Below are positions 1-7,983 of a DNA stretch of 10,958 bases, one piece after another. Each line of letters starts with the position of its first letter. Position 1 is the stretch's first letter. The position numbers were made by a program, and so were the translations under genes. The notes below the pieces were generated by a model. The model was given only the letters and a program-made list of their open reading frames with translations, had not been told where the DNA came from and ran no database searches. The DNA lies in the NCBI GenBank assembly GCA_009885185.1, contig VFLF01000357.1:1-10958 (forward strand), read 5' to 3'. This DNA is from Nitrosomonadales bacterium (GTDB lineage: Bacteria > Pseudomonadota > Gammaproteobacteria > Burkholderiales > SG8-41).

Positions 1-197
1 ATGCCTTCTTCGAGGCTCCACGACTCGCTACGGCTGTACTGGAAATACAGGTCAGCGTAGTCAACCTGATGCTGCATGATCTGGCCAAATACGGTATTGA
101 GCTTGGCGTCGTTCAACTCATACGGCGCGAGCAGCGTGTCGTATGCGGTGGAAAAGTTGATCTCGGGTGTGGCGGTGGCACTAGCAATGACTGACAA
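1..197 (-). CDS. tldD: TldD metalloprotease subunit, N-terminal 65 codons (runs off the left edge)
   Basis: TldD pairs with TldE/PmbA to form a cytoplasmic zinc protease that degrades unfolded peptides; in E. coli it matures microcin B17 and degrades the CcdA antitoxin. Only the N-terminus is present, so neither the zinc-binding motif nor the active site can be seen. The recognisable block is near residues 44–61, with DYADLYFQYSRSESWSLEEG, matching the E. coli TldD segment around DYGDLYFQ...ESW.LE. The start is taken as TTG at 197–195 because an AAGGA at 203–207 lies 5 nt upstream, and no ATG or GTG occurs in frame before the conserved region. The gene follows the nitrilase stop by 23 bp on the same strand, so it is probably the distal gene of a yhdP–nitrilase–tldD unit. 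Identity is fairly sure from this one block and the gene order. Confidence 0.88.
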   Translation of the reverse strand, partial: MSVIASATATPEINFSTAYDTLLAPYELNDAKLNTVFGQIMQHQVDYADLYFQYSRSESWSLEEG

Positions 198-202
198 AAT
201 AA

Positions 203-207
203 TCCTT
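203..207 (-). promoter_or_regulatory. Shine-Dalgarno of tldD
   Basis: On the minus strand AAGGA is followed by 5 nt and a TTG codon at 197–195. It decides the non-ATG start of tldD, as no other start codon in frame has comparable spacing. It lies in the 23-bp gap after the nitrilase stop codon. Confidence 0.6.
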
Positions 208-220
208 TAAAAACAAATAG

Positions 221-1081
221 TTATATCAAAGTCCGATGGCCCAGCGCCGGCAGGTTGCGGCGCAGACCCTGCAAGTGTGACAGGTTTACGTCGGCAGTCA
301 CAACGCCCGCGCCGCGCGGCAGGCGGTTGAGCACCGTGCCCCACGGATCGATCAGCATGGTGTCGCCATGTGTTTCACGACCGTTTTCGTGACGCCCACC
401 CTGCGCCGGCGCCACCACATAGGCAAGGTTTTCAATCGCCCGCGCGCGCAGCAGCGTTTCCCAGTGCGCGCGGCCCGTGGTTTCGGTAAACGCCGATGGC
501 ACAAAAATAATATCGACATCTTTCATCGCGCGATACAGCTCCGGAAAGCGTAGGTCATAACAAATCGACAATCCGATGCGGCCGAACGGCGTGTCCACCG
601 TCACCGGCATGTCGCCCGGCTCGATGGTGCGTTCCTCGTGATACTGCTCAGCGCCCATCTGAAATCCGAACAGGTGAATTTTGTCGTAACGAGCCACCTG
701 CTTGCCAGTGTGGTCGTACACCAGACAACTGTTGCGCACGCGCTTGGGATCGTCCGACACCAGCGGCGCGGAACCGCCGACGATCCACACGCCGTGCTTT
801 TTCGCCGCCACCGATAAAAAGTTCTGGATCGGGCCATCGCCTTCTATCTCGCGCACCGCCACCTTGTCGGTATCTTTCATACCCATGATGCCGAAGTATT
901 CCGGCAGCGCCACCAATTGCGCACCCTGATCAGCGGCCAACGCAATCAGGCGGGCTGCTTCGGCCAAATTGTCGGCCACGCGCGGCGCGGAAACCATTTG
1001 CAACGCCGCGATGCGCGATGACGCACGCTTCGGCGTGTCCGTGGAGGTGGCGGTGGACTCAGGTGCAAAACGGGAATTCAT
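221..1081 (-). CDS. Carbon-nitrogen hydrolase, Nit1-type (deaminated glutathione amidase-like)
   Basis: This is a nitrilase-superfamily amidase of 286 residues from the chosen start, close to the usual 265–290. The Glu-Lys-Cys triad is visible: E61 in LPEYFG, K134 in YDKIHLF and C174 in SICYDLRFPELYR. The C-terminal block RARAIENLAYVVAPAQGG, then GRETHGDTMLIDPWG, is typical of the Nit1/YbeM branch. Known members hydrolyse deaminated glutathione, a side product of transaminases, so a repair role in the cytoplasm is the best inference; the true substrate cannot be read from sequence. The open frame extends to an ATG at 1099. I prefer the ATG at 1081 because an AGGA at 1090–1093 stands 8 nt upstream, while the 1099 codon has only a weak AGG 3 nt away. 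The first ~20 residues are Ser/Thr-rich and poorly conserved in style. It lies 45 bp after yhdP and 23 bp before tldD, which suggests co-transcription. Confidence 0.92.
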   Translation of the reverse strand: MNSRFAPESTATSTDTPKRASSRIAALQMVSAPRVADNLAEAARLIALAADQGAQLVALPEYFGIMGMKDTDKVAVREIEGDGPIQNFLSVAAKKHGVWIVGGSAPLVSDDPKRVRNSCLVYDHTGKQVARYDKIHLFGFQMGAEQYHEERTIEPGDMPVTVDTPFGRIGLSICYDLRFPELYRAMKDVDIIFVPSAFTETTGRAHWETLLRARAIENLAYVVAPAQGGRHENGRETHGDTMLIDPWGTVLNRLPRGAGVVTADVNLSHLQGLRRNLPALGHRTLI

Positions 1082-1126
1082 GACGGATATCCTGATCATT
1101 AACCTATCGAATGACGCGGCACGCCG

Positions 1127-4100
1127 CTACTGCGCCTTGCGCGCAGCGTCGGCACGCTCGGCTTCCACGCGCGCAGCTTCGGCACGTGCCGCCTCGGCGC
1201 GCTGGGGCCCGGAGATACGCGCCACCAAGGGATCGGCCCAGGTGCCGGTCACGCTGTAGTTAAACGCCACCATGTCGTCGAGCGGGTCCTTGAGCAGCTT
1301 CTGCGCCACGAAAGCCACGATGCCCGCGATGGGACCGCCGACCAGCGCGCCGACGATGGACACGCTATCCGACACATGCGGATTGACCTTGACACGCAGG
1401 TTCTGGGTTTCCTTATTGATATCCGCCGTGCCGCTCATCACCACGCGCGCGGACGGGCCGTTGAGGCGAAAGTTTTCCGTGGTGACAATGCCGCGTTCGA
1501 GCTTAACCACGCCTAGCACTTCATCGAAGGCGAAGCCATCGCCGAAGACGTCACGAAAATCCAGCGACAGCCGCCGCGGCAGGGATTGCAGGCTGATGAC
1601 ACCCAGCAGTTTTCCGATGCCCGGCTCCATCTTGAGGAACTGTCCCTTCACCGCCTGCAACGCAAAACTGCCCGACAACGTCGGATAATCAAGCTGCTGC
1701 GGCCCGCCGCGCCAGGTCAGCATTCCGTCGATCGACGCCATGCCGCGGCGCACGCCTTCCGGATAGCCCAGGCGTGTCAGCGTCTTGCCCACGTCGGTAA
1801 TGCTCCAGCGCACATTGACCGTGGTGCGCGGACTGGCGAGCCACGATTGCCAAACCCCATCCACCGTCAGCGTGCCGTCCGGGTTGGTCACCGTGAGTTG
1901 TTCGATACGCCAGTCGCGATCCTGCGGCGTAGCCTTCAGTTCGAGCTTGCCCAGCGGCTTGATGCCCATCTGGAAATTCTCCGCCACGATATCCAGCGCG
2001 GGCAATTGCGGCGTTTCGCTCACCAGCGGTTTTTCCGCGGGCGGCGCCGCGACCGCAACCGCAACAGGTGTGGCCGCGGGAATGATGAATTTTTTCATCC
2101 GCGCGGTGAGCCGGCCCCTGCCCGCGGAATGCCAATCGGCCGTACCCTCGAACTCCTTGCTGTTCAGCGTGTAGCGGGTGGTCGCGGCATCGGCCTTCAC
2201 GCTGGTGATCGCCACGTCGTTGAATCTCCGGTCGTATACCTCCAACTCACCGAACTTCACGTCGAGACCCGCCAACGAATAGGTGATGCCGCTGTCGCTG
2301 TCGCTGCCGGCGCCGCCGACGCCACCGGCGATTTTCAGCCAGCCGTCGAGATTCACCGATTTCAGACTGCCGCTCACCCACACACCGTCGCGTTCCGGCT
2401 CGCGCGCCGCGCCCCCGCCCAATTGCACCACGCCGCGGTCAATCACCGTGCGCGTGCCTTCGTGGTGGCGGCTCAAGCGCACGCTGACAATATCGCCATA
2501 GGTCAATCCCACCACGTCGCGGTCGTTGCTGACAAAGCGCCGCTCGACGCGCACCGGCACGCTCTCGGCGGCTGTCTTGATAAACGGCGCCGGCAGGTTG
2601 GAGGCGATGCCCTGCAGGTTGGATTCCAGCACCAGGTCAACGGTTTTTTTGCGCACGTTGACCGAGCCTCGCCAATCCGCCGCACCGCGCACCTGACCCA
2701 GCCACGCCGGCCCGCCGGCCCGCCGCATCGCATCCGGCGCAACGCGCCCCTGCAGCCCAATTCTTATCGTGCCGTCGCGTTGCGTGCCGCCCGATATCGT
2801 CATGGGCCCGCCGAAAAACACCGCGTTGGCGCCGGGCACATTCACGCCCGTCTCGGTGAACTCAAGTCTGCCGGTAAGTTGCTCGAGAGGCGGCAGCGAC
2901 GGCTCGATCACCAGGCGGTTTCCGGTCATCTGGAAACCGCCGGCCAGCCGCGTCTTGCCCATATCCGTCAACGGCAACACCAGCTTGAGATCGAGCTTGC
3001 CCGCGCCCTCGCCCTGCATACCGTCGGTAAAATGCTCGATATAGTCCGCCACCGGGCTGGTGACGATGAATTTCAAAAAGTCTGACGTGGGACCTTCGGC
3101 CTCTCCGGCCACCGTCAGCACCCGCCCCGCCGGTTTCGTCAGGTCCGGCATCTCCGCATGCACCTTGGCCAGTCGCACGCCGTAAATCGTGCCGCGGTTC
3201 GCCACGATATCCATGCGCTTGCCGCGAAACGCGAAATCGCCGTCGATGTTTTCAATATTGGGCCAGCCGGCGCCGTAATGCAGCGCGCCGCCGGAGATTT
3301 TGGCGGTCACGAAGAAGGTGCCGCCCTTGTTGTCCGGAAACGGAAATTCGCGCATGTCGCCCTTGACGCGAAAACTCACATCCCCGGAAGTACCGGCCAC
3401 AAACGCGCTTTCCATCCATGGCCGAGCCGATTTGGCGACGTTGAGCGGCAGGTAGTGCATGATGCGGCGCGCATCGGCGCGCATCAGGTTGCCGGTGAGG
3501 TCAATAATGCCGGGCTGATCGGGAACCGCGCGATAGCTGCCGCTTAAGGTTCCCGCCAGATCGGCGTTGTGATACGACACGTTGGACAGCTTGATCTCGA
3601 AGCCCCTGTTCCCGTCCTTATCCTTGTCCTTACCCCTGTCCCTGTCCTTGAGATCACGCGTCCACGCCGCATGCGCGGTGAGCGTGTCGAACTGCAACAC
3701 CTCCTTGAACAGATCGGGCAAGTCGAGCTTCATTTCGCGCGCCGTCAACTGGCTGTTGCCGCCTTTTTCGCTCGCGTCCAGCGTGCCGCTGATTCCCTGA
3801 AGTCCCGGCACCACGCCGAAACGATTCATCGCCAGATCCTCGAAGCGCGCACGTGCGCTGTATTTCGCCGGCGCCGGCAAGGCGCCTTCCCACTGGGTCT
3901 GCACGTCGAATAACCGGCCCCGCGGCGCCAACGCCGCGAGCCGCTTGCGCGTCTCGTCATCAAAGGGCAGATGGTCCGCCAGCGACATCAGCGGCACGAT
4001 ATCAATCTGATTGGCCTTGATTTCACCCGCCGCCACTTGACCCTGAGCATCCAGCCCGGCCTTCAGTGTCAAATCCATCGGTTGCAACACCAGATCGCCG

Positions 4101-5098
4101 GCGGTGCCGACGGTACTAAGCGCCAATTGCTGCGTCGAAAACTCCACCGACCTGGGTGTTTTCTTCCAGCCCACGCGACCGGCAAGATTGGTTAAATCAA
4201 GCTCAGGCAGATGTTTCGCCAGTCGCGTGCGCACATTGGAGAGCCGTACATCGGCGGTCAATTCCGTCAGTGTCAGCGCCTTGAAGCCCGCCCACGCCCG
4301 CACCGCCCCTGCACCGCGCGGGAACTCGAAGGGAAACGGTATCCAGGTACGCCACGCCGCGATGTCGGCATAATCGAGCTGCACAAAAAGGCGCCCGCTC
4401 CAGCCGGCCAGATCGCTCAACGCCTTGCCTTCCAGATCGCCGCGCAAATCGATGGGGCTTGCCAAGTGTGCCGGCGGAATCGCCTTTAAACCAAAACGAT
4501 GATGCTGGCCGCGATTGACCAGATGCAACTGCACTTGTGTCAGCGTCAACGCCGGCGCGCCGCGCAATTCGTCGGTCCATTCGATGGCCGAGTTATGAAT
4601 CTCGATATCGCGTTGCGCCAGCAGCCACCTGGAAAACCCGCCCTCGCTGGTATCGCCGGACATTTCGATGCCCGCGACTGAAAACATGCCCTTCTTGTCG
4701 CGGCGGATATCCAGCGACGTTTCGTAAAAATCCAGCGAATGAAAACGCGCGCTCCACGTCGCCACCGAGGTCCACGATAACGTGCTGTCCACCCGCTGCA
4801 ACGTCAGCGCGGGACGGCCCGTCTTGTCGTGCAACACCACGCCGCCGAGCTTGAGCTGCGGACGCAAGCCCTCCCAACTGGCAACGATGCTCCCGATGGT
4901 CACCCGCTGCCCGACCGCTTTGCTCACGGACTGTGCAATCGTTTCCCGGTAACTCTCGATATTGGGCAGCAACCCATAACGCAGGGTCAGCACCGCGGCC
5001 GCCACGATCAAGGCCAGCGCGACCGTGATCCACACAAGCTTGCCCCAAGCCCATGCCGTCATCCGCCGCAAGCCGCCGAAAATCGCCTGTGTCGTCAC
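1127..5098 (-). CDS. yhdP: YhdP family AsmA-like intermembrane phospholipid transport protein
   Basis: This is a giant protein of 1323 residues from the chosen GTG (E. coli YhdP is about 1266). One N-terminal membrane anchor lies near residues 19–40 (LVWITVALALIVAAAVLTL). A long periplasmic region follows, rich in short beta-strand segments, ending in the AsmA-like C-terminal part (GKLLGVISLQSLPRRLSLDF, then NPHVSDSVSIVGALVGGPIAG). Known members (YhdP, TamB, YdbH) bridge the inner and outer membranes and carry phospholipids outward. Oddities are a Lys/Asp/Arg tract near residues 481–500, an Ala/Pro linker (VAVAVAAPPAEKP) near 1000–1020, and an Ala/Arg/Glu tail. The start is uncertain. GTG at 5098 has an AGG 6 nt upstream. 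A TTG at 5137 would add 13 residues with a poor ribosome site, and an ATG at 5062 would shorten it by 12 yet keep the anchor. It is probably the first gene of the yhdP–nitrilase–tldD unit. Confidence 0.92.
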   Translation of the reverse strand: MTTQAIFGGLRRMTAWAWGKLVWITVALALIVAAAVLTLRYGLLPNIESYRETIAQSVSKAVGQRVTIGSIVASWEGLRPQLKLGGVVLHDKTGRPALTLQRVDSTLSWTSVATWSARFHSLDFYETSLDIRRDKKGMFSVAGIEMSGDTSEGGFSRWLLAQRDIEIHNSAIEWTDELRGAPALTLTQVQLHLVNRGQHHRFGLKAIPPAHLASPIDLRGDLEGKALSDLAGWSGRLFVQLDYADIAAWRTWIPFPFEFPRGAGAVRAWAGFKALTLTELTADVRLSNVRTRLAKHLPELDLTNLAGRVGWKKTPRSVEFSTQQLALSTVGTAGDLVLQPMDLTLKAGLDAQGQVAAGEIKANQIDIVPLMSLADHLPFDDETRKRLAALAPRGRLFDVQTQWEGALPAPAKYSARARFEDLAMNRFGVVPGLQGISGTLDASEKGGNSQLTAREMKLDLPDLFKEVLQFDTLTAHAAWTRDLKDRDRGKDKDKDGNRGFEIKLSNVSYHNADLAGTLSGSYRAVPDQPGIIDLTGNLMRADARRIMHYLPLNVAKSARPWMESAFVAGTSGDVSFRVKGDMREFPFPDNKGGTFFVTAKISGGALHYGAGWPNIENIDGDFAFRGKRMDIVANRGTIYGVRLAKVHAEMPDLTKPAGRVLTVAGEAEGPTSDFLKFIVTSPVADYIEHFTDGMQGEGAGKLDLKLVLPLTDMGKTRLAGGFQMTGNRLVIEPSLPPLEQLTGRLEFTETGVNVPGANAVFFGGPMTISGGTQRDGTIRIGLQGRVAPDAMRRAGGPAWLGQVRGAADWRGSVNVRKKTVDLVLESNLQGIASNLPAPFIKTAAESVPVRVERRFVSNDRDVVGLTYGDIVSVRLSRHHEGTRTVIDRGVVQLGGGAAREPERDGVWVSGSLKSVNLDGWLKIAGGVGGAGSDSDSGITYSLAGLDVKFGELEVYDRRFNDVAITSVKADAATTRYTLNSKEFEGTADWHSAGRGRLTARMKKFIIPAATPVAVAVAAPPAEKPLVSETPQLPALDIVAENFQMGIKPLGKLELKATPQDRDWRIEQLTVTNPDGTLTVDGVWQSWLASPRTTVNVRWSITDVGKTLTRLGYPEGVRRGMASIDGMLTWRGGPQQLDYPTLSGSFALQAVKGQFLKMEPGIGKLLGVISLQSLPRRLSLDFRDVFGDGFAFDEVLGVVKLERGIVTTENFRLNGPSARVVMSGTADINKETQNLRVKVNPHVSDSVSIVGALVGGPIAGIVAFVAQKLLKDPLDDMVAFNYSVTGTWADPLVARISGPQRAEAARAEAARVEAERADAARKAQ
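1130..1212 (-). repeat. Imperfect tandem repeat coding for the Ala/Arg/Glu tail of YhdP
   Basis: The last ~25 residues of YhdP read as a degenerate repeat of RAEAA, RAEAA, RVEAE, RADAA, RKAQ. The DNA is a run of similar GC-rich units (cgcgcagc, ttcggcacg, cctcggcgcg). It would form a short charged helix after the last conserved AsmA-like segment. Such tails vary between close relatives, and the function is unknown. Confidence 0.6.
3603..3652 (-). repeat. Hexanucleotide-like repeat inside yhdP coding a Lys/Asp/Arg tract
   Basis: On the coding strand about eight near-repeats of AAGGAC or AGGGAC encode LKDRDRGKDKDKDGNRG. The unit is 6 nt, so gain or loss of copies keeps the frame. The tract lies between two strand-rich periplasmic segments (HAAWTRD and FEIKLSNVSYH) and is probably a flexible loop insertion. 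It looks unlike the surrounding protein. Confidence 0.65.
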
Positions 5099-5283
5099 TC
5101 GATGCCTGTTAATATATAAAAATGAGGCTGCAATCAACCCACAAAGAAGAAATAAATAATAATAAAAACAATAACTTAGAAACTTTTCACCACCCTGCCA
5201 TTCTACTGTGTTTTATCAGGCCATGGAACCCGCCAAACGTTCCCTAACAGCGTTCCCCAAGCGTTCCCCGCAGGTCCATTAAC
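5099..5283. promoter_or_regulatory. AT-rich divergent intergenic region between yhdP and glnE
   Basis: This 185-bp region separates the divergent yhdP and glnE starts and must hold promoters for both. Positions 5108–5190 are strikingly AT-rich (runs of aataaataataataaaaaca) compared with the GC-rich genes, while 5200–5283 returns to the normal composition. A minus-strand TTGATT with TATATT 15 nt later (about 5111–5137) could be a weak promoter, but it would put transcription start nearly on the GTG at 5098 and would then favour the ATG at 5062. No convincing -35/-10 pair was found for glnE. No clear NtrC or sigma-54 (GG-N10-GC) site was recognised by eye. The promoter role is inferred from gene orientation. 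Confidence 0.45.
5238..5268 (+). repeat. Three direct copies of CGTTCCC in the glnE leader
   Basis: The heptamer CGTTCCC occurs at 5238–5244, 5251–5257 and 5262–5268, with start-to-start spacings of 13 and 11 bp. The last two copies share the longer GCGTTCCCC. The run ends 15 bp before the glnE GTG. The 11–13 bp spacing is near one helical turn, so an operator is conceivable. Chance in a GC-rich leader, or a small local duplication, is equally possible. Confidence 0.4.
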
Positions 5284-7959
5284 GTGCCGACAACGATCTC
5301 CGTGGACGATGCCGTCGCCCACGCGCGACGCTTCAGCCGCTATCTCGAACGGAGTCTGACGGCACAACCGCGGCTGCTGGAGGGTGTGGACCTGCGTGCG
5401 CCGTGCCAGGTGACCTGGGCGGCTGACGATGCCACGCTCACACGCGAGAACATGCAGCAACGGCTGCGGCGCCTGCGCCAGCAGACCATGGCGGCGATTA
5501 TCGTACGCGATCTGACCGGCTGGGCCGACCTCGCCGAGGTCACGCAAGCCATGACAAGACTTGCCGAATGCACGATCCACGCCGCACTTGAATGGGTCAA
5601 GCATGACTTGGCGCAAACCCTGGGCACGCCACGCGGCCCGACCGGCCTCGCGCAGCAACTGCACGTGGTCGGCATGGGCAAGCTCGGCGGCGGCGAACTG
5701 AACGTATCGTCGGACATTGATCTGGTATTCATCTATCCCGAAGAGGGCGACACCGACGGCGCGCGTTCGCTGAGCAATCACGAATACTTCTCCCGCGCCG
5801 GACGCGCGCTGATCAGCCTGCTGGCCGAGCCGACCGGGGACGGCTTTGTGTTTCGCGTCGATATGCGGCTGCGGCCCTACGGCGACAGCGGGCCGCTGGT
5901 GGCGAGCTTCGACATGCTGGAAAATTATCTGGTCACGCAGGGGCGCGAATGGGAGCGCTACGCGTGGATCAAGGGACGCGTGCTCACCGGCGATCAGGGC
6001 AACGAGTTGATGGCGTTGGTACGGCCATTCGTGTTTCGACGCCACCTCGATTACAGCGCCTTCGCCTCGATGCGCGAACTGCACGGCCAGATACGCAGTG
6101 AAGTCACGCGCCGTGACATGGCCGGCAATATCAAGCTCGGCCGCGGCGGCATACGTGAAATCGAATTTATCGCTCAAGTGTATCAGTTGATACGCGGCGG
6201 CCACGATGCCGCGCTGCGCCGACAGCCCACGCTGGAGGTGCTGGCGCTGCTCGCTGGGCGCAGCCTGCTGCCTGCAACCGTCACCGCGGAGTTAACGCAA
6301 ATCTATGTTTTTCTCAGGAATTTAGAGCATCGGCTGCAATACCTCGACGACCAGCAAACGCACTCGCTGCCAGCCCACTTCGACGACCAGGCGCGCATCG
6401 CGCACAGCATGCGCTACGCGGACTACGACGCGTTCATGGCGGTGTTGACTGCGCATCGCGAAGCGGTGGCAAGACACTTTGACGCCATTTTCACGGCCGC
6501 CCCCGGCGAACAGCACGCGCTGGCATCGTTATGGACGAATAGCAACGATGGCGATGCAGCGGCCGCGGTCGCGCAACTCACGGCGCTCGGCTATCAGCGA
6601 GCAGCCGAATTACAGGCGCGCATCGCACATCTGCGCGAATCCGCGCGCTACCGCCAGATGCCCGCCGGCAGTCAATCGCGCTTTGACCGGCTTATCCCGC
6701 TGGCGATAGAAAGCGCCGCGACCGGCGGCAACCCTGATACGACGCTCGAACGGCTGCTCACGTTTCTGGAAGGCATCGGTCGCCGTGAATCGTATCTCGC
6801 CCTGCTCGAAGAGTATCCGCAGGCGCGTGAACAACTCACCGCACTCATGCGCGCGAGCCCATGGGTGGCGCAGTACCTGACGCAACATCCCATCCTGCTG
6901 GACGAATTGCTGGATGCACGCGCGCTGCACACGCCGCCTGACTGGCCGGCACTGGCCGCCGGGTTGAGTGCCGCGGTTGACGGCATGGACGGCGACACTG
7001 AACGGCAACTGGATGTGCTGCGCCATTTCAAGCATGCGCAGACCCTGCGCCTGGTAGCGCAGGATCTGGCGGGCGGGTTGCCGCTGGAAACCCTCAGCGA
7101 CCATCTGTCCGACCTGGCCTGCGTGGTGCTGAACGAAACGGTGCGGCAGGCGTGGCTCGGGGTCCGCCAGCGGCATCGCGACGCGCCCGCATTTGCCGTC
7201 ATCGGCTACGGCAAACTGGGCGGCAAGGAGCTCGGTTACGCCTCAGACCTCGATCTCGTGTATCTATTCGATGACGACGCGCCCGGAGCCATCGAAAATT
7301 ACTCGCGGCTCGCGCAACGCATCGGCACCTGGCTCAACAGCACCACCGCCGCCGGGCAGCTTTACGAAACCGATCTGCGGTTGCGCCCCGACGGCGACAG
7401 CGGTCTACTGGTCAGTTCGCTGCAACGTTTTCGCGAATACCAGAGCAGTCGAGCATGGGTATGGGAGCATCAGGCGCTGACGCGCGCGCGCTTTGTCGCC
7501 GGCGACGCCGCCATCGGCGCCGCATTCGAGGTACTGCGCCGCGAAGTGCTGCGCCGTCCGCGCGCACTGCCGGCGCTGCGCAATGACATCGTGGCTATGC
7601 GCGAAAAAATGCATGCCGCCCATCCCAACCGCAGTGAGCTGTTTGACGTGAAGCATGATCGCGGCGGCATCGTCGATGTTGAATTTATGGTGCAGTACCT
7701 GGTACTGGGGCACACCCACTGGCACGAAGCGCTGACCGGCAACATCGGCAACCTCGCGCTGCTCAAACTCGCCGCAACATTGGGATTGATAGGCCACGCC
7801 GGCGCCGATGCCGCACACGCCGCCTACCGCGAATTCCGGTACCTGCAACACACGCTGCGCCTGCAGGGGGAAGCGTATGCACGCGTGCCCGCGCCGTCGG
7901 TCGCCGATCACGCCGCCGCGGTGCGCGCCCTTTGGAAAACCGTGATGGAACCGGCATAG
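5284..7959 (+). CDS. glnE: Bifunctional glutamine synthetase adenylyltransferase / adenylyl-removing enzyme
   Basis: GlnE adds AMP to and removes it from glutamine synthetase in response to PII (GlnB) and glutamine, tuning ammonia assimilation. The protein has 891 residues, about 55 fewer than E. coli, mostly at the variable N-terminus. Two nucleotidyltransferase domains are clear. The N-terminal adenylyl-removing domain has GMGKLGGGELNVSSDIDLVF with D144 and D146. The C-terminal adenylyltransferase domain has GYGKLGGKELGYASDLDLVY with D655 and D657. Both are followed by the paired LRLRPxGDSG motif (MRLRPYGDSG, then LRLRPDGDSG) and a KxxRGGIxxxEF motif (KLGRGGIREIEF, then KHDRGGIVDVEF). All catalytic aspartates are present, so both activities should be intact. 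The start is GTG at 5284 with an AGG 9 nt upstream; an in-frame stop at 5245 limits extension and no ATG or GTG lies between. It converges on the cyclase with a 24-bp gap and no visible hairpin terminator. Confidence 0.97.
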   Translation: MPTTISVDDAVAHARRFSRYLERSLTAQPRLLEGVDLRAPCQVTWAADDATLTRENMQQRLRRLRQQTMAAIIVRDLTGWADLAEVTQAMTRLAECTIHAALEWVKHDLAQTLGTPRGPTGLAQQLHVVGMGKLGGGELNVSSDIDLVFIYPEEGDTDGARSLSNHEYFSRAGRALISLLAEPTGDGFVFRVDMRLRPYGDSGPLVASFDMLENYLVTQGREWERYAWIKGRVLTGDQGNELMALVRPFVFRRHLDYSAFASMRELHGQIRSEVTRRDMAGNIKLGRGGIREIEFIAQVYQLIRGGHDAALRRQPTLEVLALLAGRSLLPATVTAELTQIYVFLRNLEHRLQYLDDQQTHSLPAHFDDQARIAHSMRYADYDAFMAVLTAHREAVARHFDAIFTAAPGEQHALASLWTNSNDGDAAAAVAQLTALGYQRAAELQARIAHLRESARYRQMPAGSQSRFDRLIPLAIESAATGGNPDTTLERLLTFLEGIGRRESYLALLEEYPQAREQLTALMRASPWVAQYLTQHPILLDELLDARALHTPPDWPALAAGLSAAVDGMDGDTERQLDVLRHFKHAQTLRLVAQDLAGGLPLETLSDHLSDLACVVLNETVRQAWLGVRQRHRDAPAFAVIGYGKLGGKELGYASDLDLVYLFDDDAPGAIENYSRLAQRIGTWLNSTTAAGQLYETDLRLRPDGDSGLLVSSLQRFREYQSSRAWVWEHQALTRARFVAGDAAIGAAFEVLRREVLRRPRALPALRNDIVAMREKMHAAHPNRSELFDVKHDRGGIVDVEFMVQYLVLGHTHWHEALTGNIGNLALLKLAATLGLIGHAGADAAHAAYREFRYLQHTLRLQGEAYARVPAPSVADHAAAVRALWKTVMEPA

Positions 7960-7983
7960 TGGGACCTGCATAGCCGTGGCGGA

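Noticed and set aside
1586..3085. A 499-codon open frame on the plus strand, opposite yhdP
   Set aside because: It lies wholly antisense to the conserved YhdP frame, is rich in His/Arg/Gln/Ala as expected from the reverse of GC-rich codons, and shows no recognisable domain.
5203..6204. A 333-codon open frame on the minus strand, opposite the start of glnE
   Set aside because: It covers the strongly conserved GlnE adenylyl-removing domain on the other strand. Its composition is shadow-like and no family motif is visible.
7960..7983. Possible bidirectional terminator between glnE and the cyclase
   Set aside because: The 24-bp gap contains no inverted repeat with a T-run on either strand. Any terminator would have to lie inside the coding ends.
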